Below, in pieces: positions 26,538-35,448 of a stretch of DNA of 64,000 nt. The stretch is from Aurantiacibacter sp. MUD11 (GTDB taxonomy: Bacteria > Pseudomonadota > Alphaproteobacteria > Sphingomonadales > Sphingomonadaceae): NCBI RefSeq assembly GCF_026967575.1, contig NZ_CP114054.1, positions 868,001-932,000 of the forward strand, written 5' to 3'. The translations under genes and the position numbers were made by a program. Below the pieces are notes generated by a model. It was not told the DNA's origin. It was given only the letters and a program-made list of their open reading frames with translations, and searched no databases. Positions within the stretch are counted from its first letter, which is position 1. Every line of letters begins with the position of its first letter.

Positions 26538-28715
26538 TTACGGCCCAGACTGACCCTGCTGGGCCTGCCGCTGCACTTCCTGTTCGATCCGCTGCTGCAC
26601 GGCCTGTTCGTCGACCTCCATCGACAACTCGCCGTCGCGGACGCCGAATTCCACCGGCACGCCCTCGATATCGGTGACGAAGGTCGCCTCGCCATCGCGG
26701 ATGATCAGGCGGCGGCCCTCGCCCAGCGGAATGTCCTCCAGATCCGGCACGTCCATCGGCTGCACCGGACCGCTGGGGTCGGGGCTGGGAGTCGGGCGCG
26801 GCGGGGCAGCGGAGGCGCCCAGGGCAGCCTGCATGAAGTCGCGCCAGATGCGCGCGGGCAGGCCACCGCCGGAAATGCCGTTGAGCGGTGAATTGTCGTC
26901 GTTGCCGATCCACACGCCCACCACCAGATCGCCCGCGTAGCCGACGAACAAGGCATCGCGGTTGTCCTGCGTGGTGCCGGTCTTGCCGTAGTTGGCGATG
27001 GAAAGCGTCGCCGCGCGGCCGGTGCCGGAATTGATCGCAGCGCGCAGCATCTGCTGCATTTCCTCGTGGTCGGAACCGTTGAGACTGCCCTGCCCGTTCC
27101 ACAGCCAGTCGAACCAGCCCTCTTCCTCGCGGGCGAAGGCATGCGGTTCCACCGGGAAGCTGTTGGCGGCCACCCCGGCATAGGCGGCGGTCAGTTCCAG
27201 TAGGGTCATGGTAGAGGTGCCCAAGGCCATGCTGGGATCGCCTTCGGGCAGTTCCGAAGTCACGCCCAGTTCGCGCGCGGTCTCGATAACCGCTTCGGAG
27301 CCGATCTCGTTGAGCAGCCGCACGGCGGCAACATTGCTCGACTGGGCGAAGGCATCGCGCAGCGTGATAGTGTCCGAATAGCGTCCGCTGGCATTGCTCG
27401 GCTGGTAGGAGCCTTCGGTGAACTCGGTATTGTCGATCACGTCGTCCGGGCTCCAGCCGTTGCGCAGCGCGGCGAGGTAGACGAACAGCTTGAAGGTGGA
27501 GCCGGGCTGGCGGCGCGCCTGCGTGGCACGGTTGAAGGGGCTTTCCGAATAGTCCTTGCCACCGATCATGGCGACGACTTCGCCATTGGTGCGCATGGCC
27601 ACCAGCGCGACCTGCGCGTCACCCAGGGGCGCGCGCTCGATCACCCGGCGGGCAGCATTCTGCAGCCGGCTGTCGAGCGTGGTCGTGATGGTCTGCCGCG
27701 AATAGCCGACTTCGCTCTGCGCGCGTGCGGCCGGCAGCGCCCAGTCGGCAAAATAGGTGCCGGTGGGCAAGTCGTTGCGGGTGCGCACGTCCAGCGTCGG
27801 CACGCGCATGGCATCGGCCCGCTCCTGCGAGATATAGCCGGCGGCGACCATGGCGTTCTTCACCAGCTGGTATCGCTGCGCGGCCAGGTCCGGGTTACGC
27901 GTCGGCGCAAGGCGGCTGGGCGCCTGCAGCAGGCCTGCCAGCATGGCCGCCTGTTCGGGACGCAGATTTTCCGGCTGGCGATAGAAGTAATGCAGGCTGG
28001 CCGCGCGCAGGCCGTACATGTTGTCGCCGAAATAGGCGTTGGAGAGGTACCGTTCGAGAATCTCGTCCTTGCTCAGCCAGGCTTCCAGCCAGAAGGCGAT
28101 CAGCGCCTCGCGCGCCTTGCGGGTCATGCTGCGCTCGGGCGTCAGGAAGGTGAACTTGGCCAATTGCTGGGTGATGGTGGAGCCGCCCTGCATCGGGCCG
28201 CCGCTCACCTGCGCCCAGGCCGCGCGCGCCACGCCGCGCGGATCGACGCCCCAGTGATCGTAGAAACGCCGGTCCTCGATGGCGAGAAAGGGCTGGATCA
28301 CGTGGTCGGGCAGCTCGGCCACCTCCACCGGCTCGTCCACCACGGCCCCGTTGCGGGCGATCGGCGTGCCATCGGCGGCCAGCAGCGTGATCTGCGGCGG
28401 GGCGATGGGTTGCAGCGACTTGCCCAACGGCGCGGTCACGGCGAGATAGGCGACCAGCAGGATGAACAGGCCGATCAGCGTCGCCAGGATACGACTGGCC
28501 CACCACCACCTCGAGCGCCCGCGCGTCCGTTCGGGCATCCAGCGGCGCCAGCCCTCGCGATAGCGGGATGGGTCGTAATGGCGGGTCGGCGAGGCATTGC
28601 CGGCATCGAAATCGTCGAGTCCGGACAGCGGCGTCCACGGCGCATTCTCCAGCGCAAGGTCGCGCTCCGACCACCCGGTCCGAGCCGGTTTCCGCCTGAA
28701 AGGATTACGCCACAT
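26538..28715 (-). CDS. Class A penicillin-binding protein (transglycosylase/transpeptidase)
   Basis: 725 aa bifunctional peptidoglycan synthase. A basic cytosolic N-terminus (about 1-75) leads to one membrane anchor (about 76-97). The GT51 domain shows AIEDRRFYDHWG and QGGSTITQQLAKFTF. The transpeptidase domain has RQPGSTFK (catalytic Ser), SSN and YGKTGTTQDNRDALF. The C-terminus is Pro-rich then Gln-rich (QRIEQEVQRQAQQGQ). ATG 28715 is preferred to an unlikely upstream extension; no clear ribosome site is seen. PBP1A-like. Confidence 0.92.
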   Translation of the reverse strand: MWRNPFRRKPARTGWSERDLALENAPWTPLSGLDDFDAGNASPTRHYDPSRYREGWRRWMPERTRGRSRWWWASRILATLIGLFILLVAYLAVTAPLGKSLQPIAPPQITLLAADGTPIARNGAVVDEPVEVAELPDHVIQPFLAIEDRRFYDHWGVDPRGVARAAWAQVSGGPMQGGSTITQQLAKFTFLTPERSMTRKAREALIAFWLEAWLSKDEILERYLSNAYFGDNMYGLRAASLHYFYRQPENLRPEQAAMLAGLLQAPSRLAPTRNPDLAAQRYQLVKNAMVAAGYISQERADAMRVPTLDVRTRNDLPTGTYFADWALPAARAQSEVGYSRQTITTTLDSRLQNAARRVIERAPLGDAQVALVAMRTNGEVVAMIGGKDYSESPFNRATQARRQPGSTFKLFVYLAALRNGWSPDDVIDNTEFTEGSYQPSNASGRYSDTITLRDAFAQSSNVAAVRLLNEIGSEAVIETARELGVTSELPEGDPSMALGTSTMTLLELTAAYAGVAANSFPVEPHAFAREEEGWFDWLWNGQGSLNGSDHEEMQQMLRAAINSGTGRAATLSIANYGKTGTTQDNRDALFVGYAGDLVVGVWIGNDDNSPLNGISGGGLPARIWRDFMQAALGASAAPPRPTPSPDPSGPVQPMDVPDLEDIPLGEGRRLIIRDGEATFVTDIEGVPVEFGVRDGELSMEVDEQAVQQRIEQEVQRQAQQGQSGP

Positions 28716-28923
28716 GAAGTTCACAAGAGCTGTCTTAACAAGGTAATACACGTTTGACGAGGGCCAATATGGATAGACACCGGCCCGCCGACAAGATCGC
28801 CCCGCTGGACACAATCAATTTCGAGGATGACCTTTGCCCGCCATCGTGGCAGGATGCGCAAAACTATAAAGACTTCGCCTGAACGAGGGCGGGGCTGAGT
28901 GGATGCATGATCGGGAGTACACC

Positions 28924-29304
28924 ATGCGCATGCTAATGGGTGCGGCAGCCGCCGCACTTTTGCTGGCCAGCGGGCCAGGCAGCGTCGAGGCGCATCATTC
29001 GATGGCCATGTTCGACCAGAACAGCGAGATTACCGTCACCGGCACGGTGCGGCAGTTCCAGTGGAGCAATCCGCACGCCTATATCCAGCTTGTCGCCACC
29101 AGCGATCAGGGCGAACCGGTCGAATGGAGCCTCGAACTCGGCTCTCCCGTCTACCTCTACGCCCGTGGCTGGCGTCCACGCACGTTGCGCCCCGGCCAGG
29201 AAGTGCGGGTGCGGATCAATCCGCTGCGCAACGGCCGTCCCGGCGGCGCGGTGCTCGACGTGACGGACATGGACGGCAACGCCATCGGGAGCAATCGGCG
29301 ATGA
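28924..29304 (+). CDS. DUF6152-like secreted protein
   Basis: 126 aa. Signal peptide (MRMLMGAAAAALLLASGPGSVEA), then mature protein beginning HHSMAMFDQNSEITVTGTV, the hallmark of small periplasmic DUF6152 proteins. It probably forms a small beta barrel (OB-like). The ribosome site GGGAG lies before ATG 28924. The stop overlaps the following gene. Function is not known for the family; the coupling indicates that both products work together outside the cytoplasm. Confidence 0.75.
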   Translation: MRMLMGAAAAALLLASGPGSVEAHHSMAMFDQNSEITVTGTVRQFQWSNPHAYIQLVATSDQGEPVEWSLELGSPVYLYARGWRPRTLRPGQEVRVRINPLRNGRPGGAVLDVTDMDGNAIGSNRR

Positions 29305-30995
29305 TGCGTCATGCCGCGCTCGCGGTCTCCCTCATCGCGCTGGCCACCAGCCCGGCGCTTGCCGAACATCACGAAGAGCAGGATCGGGCGGAGAGCTTCG
29401 CCGAACTGCCTTACTGGCCCGGCTACTGGGTCAGCGAATTGCAGGCCGGAACGCTGATCGGCGGGCACAACCCGGCGCTGATCGAGGCGCGCGAGACCGG
29501 CCAGCCGATCCCCGACTTCATGCGCCTGAACGGCGCCAGCGCGCCATGGACCGAAGAAGGCAGGCAACGCCGCATCGATGTCCGCGCCGGGGCGCGTGGG
29601 CGCAAGTCGACCGGCTGGGGCTTCCCGATGATGATGAACGCGGCCACCCCGCTGCAGATCATCATCACCCCCGAACAGGTCACCATCATCAACGCCTATA
29701 ACGAGGCGCGCTACATCTACACCGACGGGCGGCCCATGCCCGACGAGCTGGACATGTGGCCCACCACCTACGGCACCTCCGTCGGCCATTGGGAAGGCGA
29801 TACGCTGGTGGTGGAGACCCGCATGGTGACGACGCCCAGCGACTTTTTCCACGGCGCCCCGCCCTTTTCCGAAGAGGCGGTCTACCACGAGCGGATCACA
29901 CTGGAGGGTGACCGGCTCGTCTCGCGCATGGTGATAGAGGACCCGGTCACCCTGTCCGAACCCTGGGAAGTCGAGGTCGCCTTCGTGCGCGACGAGGGCT
30001 TCGACCGCATGATCCAGTTCGACTGGGACAACGACCGCACCGGCTTCGACGGGAACTTCAACACCATCGAGATGCCTGGCGCTGACGGCACCGCCATGCT
30101 GCTGCCCGCCATCGACGGCGTGGTGGATGCCAGCGCGGCCTGGGAGATCGCCTGGTCCGGCCCGATGACGGCCGACGGCATGAGCGTGACGCCCGAAGGC
30201 CACCTGCTGTTCGCACAGGAACAGAGCAACGCCATCTGGCGCCTGACGCCCGATGGGCAGGCCTTTGTCGAATATCCCTACGTCCTTGGTGCGGGCGCGG
30301 TTTCGGTGGCCCACGACGGTTCGGTGCTCGCCATCGAGCGCGGCTGCACCGATCCCGGCCTCAACTCGCTCACCTGCGACCAGCCGAGCACCTTGGTGCA
30401 GCTGGGCGAAGAACGCCGCATCATTGCCGATGCCTTCGATGACGGCAGCTCGCTGGGCCGCCTGAACGACGTGCATGCCGACGGTCGCGGCGGCGCCTGG
30501 GTGACGCAGGGCGCCCTGCACCACATTGCGGCCGATGGCTCCGTCAGCACGGTCTACACGCCAGAAGCCTTCACCAACGGTGTGACCACCAGCCCCGATG
30601 GCTCGACGCTCTACGTCACCGACATGCGCACGATCGTCGCCTTCGACCTCGACGCGCAAGGCAACGCCTCCAACCAGCGGGTCTTCGCGACGCTGTCGCA
30701 GGATACGCAGGGCTTCGGCGGCGACGGGCTGGCGGTCGATGCCGAGGGACGGCTCTACGTCACCGGCGATGCGGGCATCTACGTCTTCGCGCCTGATGGA
30801 ACGGAGCTGGGAGTCATCCCCATCCCGCGCCGCGCGATCACGCTGGCCTTCGCCGGGACGGATCGCAGCACGCTGTATGTCGGCGCGATGGGCGCCCGAA
30901 CGCCCGAAGGCGAGGACTGGACCACGCCCGAAGGCGTGCGCAACGTCGCGATGACGGTCTACAAGCTGCCGGTGCTGACGGCGGGGCCGCGCTGA
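29301..30995 (+). CDS. Secreted protein with C-terminal SMP-30/NHL-like beta-propeller
   Basis: 564 aa. Signal peptide MMRHAALAVSLIALATSPALA, cleaved before EHHEEQD. Residues about 25-265 form a domain I do not recognise (PYWPGYWVSELQAG, WPTTYGTSVGHWEGDTLVVETRMV). The C-terminal 290 residues look like an SMP-30/gluconolactonase propeller (NDVHADGRGGAWVTQGALHH, SPDGSTLYVTDM, LAVDAEGRLYVTGDAG). A calcium-dependent lactonase is possible. Starts in ATGATG shared with the DUF6152 stop. The N-terminal domain resembles proteins seen next to DUF6152 in other genomes, from memory. Confidence 0.7.
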   Translation: MMRHAALAVSLIALATSPALAEHHEEQDRAESFAELPYWPGYWVSELQAGTLIGGHNPALIEARETGQPIPDFMRLNGASAPWTEEGRQRRIDVRAGARGRKSTGWGFPMMMNAATPLQIIITPEQVTIINAYNEARYIYTDGRPMPDELDMWPTTYGTSVGHWEGDTLVVETRMVTTPSDFFHGAPPFSEEAVYHERITLEGDRLVSRMVIEDPVTLSEPWEVEVAFVRDEGFDRMIQFDWDNDRTGFDGNFNTIEMPGADGTAMLLPAIDGVVDASAAWEIAWSGPMTADGMSVTPEGHLLFAQEQSNAIWRLTPDGQAFVEYPYVLGAGAVSVAHDGSVLAIERGCTDPGLNSLTCDQPSTLVQLGEERRIIADAFDDGSSLGRLNDVHADGRGGAWVTQGALHHIAADGSVSTVYTPEAFTNGVTTSPDGSTLYVTDMRTIVAFDLDAQGNASNQRVFATLSQDTQGFGGDGLAVDAEGRLYVTGDAGIYVFAPDGTELGVIPIPRRAITLAFAGTDRSTLYVGAMGARTPEGEDWTTPEGVRNVAMTVYKLPVLTAGPR

Positions 30996-30999
30996 GGCC

Positions 31000-31983
31000 T
31001 CAGGCCTTGGCGACCGCACTTTCCGGCAGGTCTTCGCCGAACACGCGCTGGTAGTATTCCGCCACCAGCATCCGCTCCGCCTCGTCGCAGCGGTTGAGGA
31101 AGCTCAGGCGGAAGGCGTAGCCGGCATTGCCGAAGATCTCGGCGTTCTGCGCCCAGGTGATGACCGTGCGCGGGCTCATCACCGTGGAGATGTCGCCGTT
31201 CATGAAGCCCTGTCGGGTCAGGTCGGCAACGCGGATCATGTCCGCCACCAGCTTTTCGTCCAGCGAGGTCTTCGCGCCGACGATCTCGCGCTCGATCTCG
31301 GCCGGCAGGTAGTTCAGGCCGACGATGATGTTCCAGCGGTCCATCTGCGCCTGGTTGATGGCCTGCGTGCCGTGATACATGCCGCTGGTGTCGCCCAGGC
31401 CAACGGTGTTGGCGGTAGCGAACAGGCGGAAGTGCGGATCGGGCCGGATAACGCGGTTCTGGTCCAGCAGGGTCAGCTTGCCGGTCTGTTCCAGCACGCG
31501 CTGGATCACGAACATCACGTCCGGGCGGCCGGCGTCGTATTCGTCGAACACCAATGCCACCGGGTGCTGCAGCGCCCAGGGCAGCAGGCCTTCGCGGAAC
31601 TCGGTCACCTGCAGGCCATCGCGCAGCACGATGGCGTCGCGACCGACCAGGTCGATCCGGCTGATGTGGGCATCCAGGTTGATGCGGATGGTCGGCCATT
31701 TCAGGCGCGCGGCAACCTGTTCGATGTGCGTCGACTTGCCGGTACCGTGATAACCCTGGATCATCACGCGGCGGTTGTGCGCAAAGCCGGCCAGGATCGC
31801 CAGCGTGGTATCCGGATCGAAGACGTAGGTCTCGTCGATGTCGGGTACACGCTCGTCCGCCTCGCTGAAGGCGGGGACTTTCATGTCGACATCGATGCCG
31901 AAAGTCTCGCGGACGTCCACTTCGGTATCGGGTGCGGGCAACAGGGTGCCGCCGGTTTCGGTGCTGCTGGTCATTTCATTCAT
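31000..31983 (-). CDS. cobS: Cobaltochelatase subunit CobS (AAA+ MoxR-like)
   Basis: About 327 aa. Small AAA+ subunit of the aerobic, ATP-dependent cobaltochelatase CobNST that inserts cobalt into hydrogenobyrinate diamide. Walker A is GYHGTGKST, Walker B region [12 protein letters not shown], sensor 1 [34 protein letters not shown] is typical of CobS N-termini. Starts at 31983 or 31974 are both possible. The usual partner cobT is not next to it: downstream lies a convergent secreted protein gene. J-domain and bolA genes nearby match the usual upstream context. Confidence 0.9.
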   Translation of the reverse strand: MNEMTSSTETGGTLLPAPDTEVDVRETFGIDVDMKVPAFSEADERVPDIDETYVFDPDTTLAILAGFAHNRRVMIQGYHGTGKSTHIEQVAARLKWPTIRINLDAHISRIDLVGRDAIVLRDGLQVTEFREGLLPWALQHPVALVFDEYDAGRPDVMFVIQRVLEQTGKLTLLDQNRVIRPDPHFRLFATANTVGLGDTSGMYHGTQAINQAQMDRWNIIVGLNYLPAEIEREIVGAKTSLDEKLVADMIRVADLTRQGFMNGDISTVMSPRTVITWAQNAEIFGNAGYAFRLSFLNRCDEAERMLVAEYYQRVFGEDLPESAVAKA

Positions 31984-32065
31984 CTCGCGCCGCTGCCTAG
32001 ACGGGCGCTCCCCCTGCTGCAACAAGGTAATGCAGGGCGATACGGACAAAAGACGGGAGAGTGCG

Positions 32066-32722
32066 ATGCTGACGATCTATGGTTTTCCAACCAGCCCCTA
32101 TGTCCGCAAGGCGCTGCTGGTGGCGGAGGAGAAGGGCCTCGACTACGAGCTGGTGCCCGCCACGCCGCACAAGCCGACGCCGGAATTCCTTTCGGCCAGC
32201 CCGTTCCGCATGATGCCGGCGATGGAAGAGGACGGCTTCGCCCTCGCCGATTCCACGGCGATGGCGCTGTACCTCGACGCCAAGTATCCCGAACCCAAGC
32301 TGTTGCCGGATGACCCGAAAGCGCGCGGACTGGCAATGATGTTCGACGAATTCGCCGATACCATGCTGGCCGACAGCGCTCGCGCGGTGGGCTTTAACCG
32401 GTACATCGGCCCCACCCTGCTCGGCATCACAGGCGATCTCGACGCAGCTGACGCGGCGGAAGAGCGAGCCCACCCGCTGCTCGACTGGCTGGAGGAGCAG
32501 ATTGGGGACGGCTGGTTGACCGGCGGTGACTATTCCCTTGGAGACATTGCTGTTTCCTGCTGTCTGCGCACGCTGGCCTATGGTATGGACGTGGCGACCC
32601 GTCCGCGTACTTCCGCCTGGCTGGAACGGGTCCACGCGCGCCCCGCCTGGCAGGCAGTCGCGGCGAAGGAGGCGGAAATGTTCGCGGCCGCGGAAGGGAG
32701 CGGCGAACACCAGCAAGGCTGA
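32066..32722 (+). CDS. Glutathione S-transferase family protein
   Basis: 218 aa. Thioredoxin-like N-terminal domain ([27 protein letters not shown], with the active Ser/Tyr region near residues 9-12) and [17 protein letters not shown] for the glutathione gamma-Glu site. All-helical C-terminal domain from about 90, with [13 protein letters not shown]. Ribosome site GGGAGAG before ATG 32066. Divergent from cobS and 15 bases upstream of a DUF1428 gene. Confidence 0.88.
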   Translation: MLTIYGFPTSPYVRKALLVAEEKGLDYELVPATPHKPTPEFLSASPFRMMPAMEEDGFALADSTAMALYLDAKYPEPKLLPDDPKARGLAMMFDEFADTMLADSARAVGFNRYIGPTLLGITGDLDAADAAEERAHPLLDWLEEQIGDGWLTGGDYSLGDIAVSCCLRTLAYGMDVATRPRTSAWLERVHARPAWQAVAAKEAEMFAAAEGSGEHQQG

Positions 32723-32737
32723 AGGGGAGATGGCGTC

Positions 32738-33094
32738 ATGTATGTGCAAGGGTTCCTGCTCGCCGTGCCGGAAGACAAGAAGGACGCCTATCGCGACCTC
32801 GCCGCCAAGGCCGGCGAAATATTCGCCAATTACGGCGTCATCGAGATCGTCGAGGGATGGGAAGAGGACGTGGCCGACGGCAAGGACACCGATTTCCGCC
32901 AGGCGACCAAGGCCGAGCCGGGCGAAAAGATCGTGTTTTCCTGGATGATCTGGCCCGACAAGGCGACTGCCGATGCTGCCCACGAGAAGATGCAGGACGA
33001 CGATTTCTGGTCGCAGGACATGGAAATGCCCTTCGACGGGATGCGCATGATCTGGGGCGGCTTCAGCCCGATCTATACCCTCGGGAGAAACTAG
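32738..33094 (+). CDS. DUF1428 family protein
   Basis: 118 aa, dimeric ferredoxin-like (ABM-type) fold expected. It begins YVQGFLLAVPEDKKDAYRDLA and contains EGWEEDVADGKDTDFRQATKA and PFDGMRMIWGGFSPI, which are characteristic of DUF1428. No catalytic role is known. The ribosome site is AGGGGAG. It shares transcription with the GST gene before it. Confidence 0.88.
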   Translation: MYVQGFLLAVPEDKKDAYRDLAAKAGEIFANYGVIEIVEGWEEDVADGKDTDFRQATKAEPGEKIVFSWMIWPDKATADAAHEKMQDDDFWSQDMEMPFDGMRMIWGGFSPIYTLGRN

Positions 33095-33156
33095 TCATCG
33101 GCCGGGCAGGCGGGTGACCTGCAACCTCCCACGATCATGGTAGCCTTCGCAGGTAA

Positions 33157-33186
33157 TTGATTTTCTGTCATTTGCTCTGGCATTAT
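33157..33186 (+). promoter_or_regulatory. Likely sigma-70 promoter of the second GST gene
   Basis: TTGATT (33157-33162) and CATTAT (33181-33186) are 18 bases apart, followed after 23 bases by the ribosome site GGGAGGTGA. The patch is notably AT-rich against its surroundings. Confidence 0.5.
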
Positions 33187-33212
33187 CCAGCACGAGTCGC
33201 GGGAGGTGACAG

Positions 33213-33809
33213 GTGTCGGACTACACGTTTTTCTTCAATCCCATGAGCCGGGCGATGATCGCCAACTGGGCCTTCCACGAAGTTGGCGTCACGCCGGACT
33301 ACGTGCAGGTGGAATGGGACGCCAAGCCGGCAGAACTGCTGGCGGCCAACCCCATGGGCAAGATCCCCACCATCATCCACCACACGCCCGCAGGGGACCG
33401 CGTGGTGAGCGAGGCCGCCGCCGTGTGCCATTACCTGGCGGAAATGGAGGGCAAGGCGCTGCTCCCCACGCCCGGAGAGAAGGCCGACTACTACCGCTGG
33501 CTGTTCTTCGCCGCCGGACCGCTGGAAGCCGCCATCACCAACAAGACGATGGGGTGGGAACCGGACGGCCCCAAGCAGGAAGGTACTGTCGGCTTCGGCA
33601 GTTTCGAGCGCGCCGTGGGTGCTCTCGATACCTGGCTGGCGGATCGCCATTACGTCTGCGGTGACCGGTTCACCATGGCCGATGTCTATGTCGGATCGAG
33701 CGTGAACTGGGGCCTGCAATTCGGCACCCTGCCCGATCGTGACAGCTTCAAGGCCTATTCCGCCCGCGTTTCCGATCGCGACGCCTTCAGGGCCAGCATC
33801 GGCGGCTAG
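33213..33809 (+). CDS. Glutathione S-transferase family protein
   Basis: 198 aa, GTG start at 33213 preceded by the strong site GGGAGGTGA. N-terminal FFFNPMSRAMIANWAFHEVG and ANPMGKIPTII with SEAAAVCHYLAE identify the GST thioredoxin-fold domain. GDRFTMADVYVGSSVNWGL marks the helical domain. Substrate unknown. Ends convergently with the J-domain gene; both TAG stops lie in one CTAG. Confidence 0.87.
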   Translation: MSDYTFFFNPMSRAMIANWAFHEVGVTPDYVQVEWDAKPAELLAANPMGKIPTIIHHTPAGDRVVSEAAAVCHYLAEMEGKALLPTPGEKADYYRWLFFAAGPLEAAITNKTMGWEPDGPKQEGTVGFGSFERAVGALDTWLADRHYVCGDRFTMADVYVGSSVNWGLQFGTLPDRDSFKAYSARVSDRDAFRASIGG

Positions 33810-34396
33810 GCGAAGGCCTCTGCCCGGCGCAGCAGCTGGTAGGCTTCCACCACGCGCTGCAGCAGCGCTTCCTTGCTGCGATCCCCGCCGTTGCGGTCAG
33901 GGTGGTAGCGGCGCACCAGTTCCGAATAGCGGCGACGCAATTCGGGACGGTCCGCCTTCGGCCCCAGCCCCATCACGTTCAGCGCCTCCCGCTCGCGCGG
34001 GGTGAAGCGGCTGTGCTGTTCGTGGCTGCGACCAGCGGCGGCACGTTTGATGTCGCCCGCGCGGGCGCCGATAGCGTCCAGCGGATCGGCGAAATCCGCC
34101 CAGCGCGGCATGCCGTCGACCCCGGCGGTCGGCTTGAAGGCCGGGCTTTCGGTCTGCCAGCCGGCCCCGGGGGCCTGCGCGGCATAGATCTCGTCCGCGC
34201 TCATGCCTTCGAACCAGTCGTAGCCGGCGTTGAACTCGCGCACGTGCTCGAGGCAGAACCAGCGCCACTCGCCGGGACCGTCGAAACTGTTGCCGTGGCT
34301 GCCCGGCGCACGGAATTCGCCTGCCTCCTGGCAGGTGGGGTGTTCGCACACCCTCCCCTCGCTCTCGTAGCGGCCGTGGAATCGCTCGTTTCGCAT
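33806..34396 (-). CDS. J-domain (DnaJ-like) protein
   Basis: 196 aa. The J-domain is at the C-terminus (about 140-190), with the HPD motif in RRYHPDRNGGDRSKEALL, so it can stimulate DnaK/Hsp70. The N-terminal half has cysteines (CEHPTCQEAGEF, WFCLEHV) that may bind zinc, and DWFEGMSADEIYAAQ. This class of J-protein occurs beside bolA and cobS in many Alphaproteobacteria. ATG 34396; divergent from bolA with 55 bases between. Confidence 0.88.
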   Translation of the reverse strand: MRNERFHGRYESEGRVCEHPTCQEAGEFRAPGSHGNSFDGPGEWRWFCLEHVREFNAGYDWFEGMSADEIYAAQAPGAGWQTESPAFKPTAGVDGMPRWADFADPLDAIGARAGDIKRAAAGRSHEQHSRFTPREREALNVMGLGPKADRPELRRRYSELVRRYHPDRNGGDRSKEALLQRVVEAYQLLRRAEAFA

Positions 34397-34451
34397 GAAC
34401 ACCCATGAATGGGGATTGCACCGCCTGTTGGAAACCCCCAACTGTGGCTGC

Positions 34452-34730
34452 ATGAGTGGACCCGTACAGCAGGAAATCGAAACCCTCCTCCGCGACGCAC
34501 TGGCGCCGACGCGGCTGGAAGTCATCAACGACAGCGCCCGGCATTATGGCCACGCCGGCGACGACGGCAGCGGTGAATCGCACTTCACCGTGATCGTCGA
34601 AAGCGAGGAGTTCGCCGGCAAGAACCGCCTTGCCCGCCAGCGGCTTGTGCTGGCCGCGCTGGGCGACATCCCGGGCGAGCGCGTGCACGCCTTCGCGATG
34701 AAGTGCCTCGCTCCCGGAGAGACCGCGTGA
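34452..34730 (+). CDS. BolA family protein
   Basis: 92 aa. Class II KH-like BolA fold with ALAPTRLEVINDSARHYGHAG, ESHFTVIVESEEFAGKNRLARQRLV and GERVHAFAMKCLAP. BolA proteins pair with monothiol glutaredoxins in iron-sulfur cluster handling or act on transcription. The conserved His in HAFAMK is a cluster ligand in relatives. The stop overlaps the GTG start of a GST gene (GTGA). Confidence 0.92.
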   Translation: MSGPVQQEIETLLRDALAPTRLEVINDSARHYGHAGDDGSGESHFTVIVESEEFAGKNRLARQRLVLAALGDIPGERVHAFAMKCLAPGETA

Positions 34731-35434
34731 GCGTTGAGCTGTGGTACTGGCCGGACATTCCCGGCCGTGGTGAGTTCGTCCGCCTGTTCTGCGAAGCGGG
34801 CGAGATCGACTACGCCGACATGGCCCGCGAACAGAGCGCCGATGCGCTGGTGGAGCACATGCACGGCCTGCAGGGCATGCGCCCCTTCGCCCCGCCCTAC
34901 ATCGTCGATGGCGAGGTGGTGGTCGGCCAGACCGCGCTGATCCTGCAATACCTCTCCGACAAGGAAGGCCTTGGCTCGGGCGAGATGGAGACGGACCTGC
35001 AATTGCTGCAATTGCAGATGGACATCGCCGATTTCGTGGAGGAGGTGCACTCCGTCCACCACCCCATCGCCAGCGAGCTGTACTATGCCGACCAGATGGA
35101 AGCCGCCTTCGACCGCGCGCAGAACTTCCGCGCCAACCGCATTCCGAAGTACCTGATCCATTTCGACAACGCGATTGCCGCCAATGGCGGGCCGTTCAGC
35201 CTTGGCCAGCAGTTCAGCCATGTCGACACCAGCCTGTTCCAGGTGATGGAGGGGCTGGACTACATGTTCCCCAACTACATGAAGCAGATGCAGGGCAGCT
35301 GGCCGCACCTTGAGGGCCTGCAAGGCGCCGTCCCGGAGATCGAGGGCCTCGCCGATTACCTTGCCAGCGAGCGGCGGCTGGAATTCAACGAGGACGGCAT
35401 TTTCCGCCATTACGAGGAACTCGACGAAGCCTGA
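34727..35434 (+). CDS. Glutathione S-transferase family protein
   Basis: 235 aa, third GST in this region. The GTG start at 34727 overlaps the bolA stop. ELWYWPDIPGRGEFVRLFCEAG resembles the sigma/mu-type N-terminus with a Tyr near residue 7; VVGQTALILQYLSDKEGL is the glutathione-binding loop. The helical domain contains QQFSHVDTSLFQVMEGLDYMF. Coupling to bolA suggests thiol or iron-sulfur stress; this is inference. Confidence 0.82.
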   Translation: MSVELWYWPDIPGRGEFVRLFCEAGEIDYADMAREQSADALVEHMHGLQGMRPFAPPYIVDGEVVVGQTALILQYLSDKEGLGSGEMETDLQLLQLQMDIADFVEEVHSVHHPIASELYYADQMEAAFDRAQNFRANRIPKYLIHFDNAIAANGGPFSLGQQFSHVDTSLFQVMEGLDYMFPNYMKQMQGSWPHLEGLQGAVPEIEGLADYLASERRLEFNEDGIFRHYEELDEA

Positions 35435-35448
35435 GAGGTCATTTGGGC

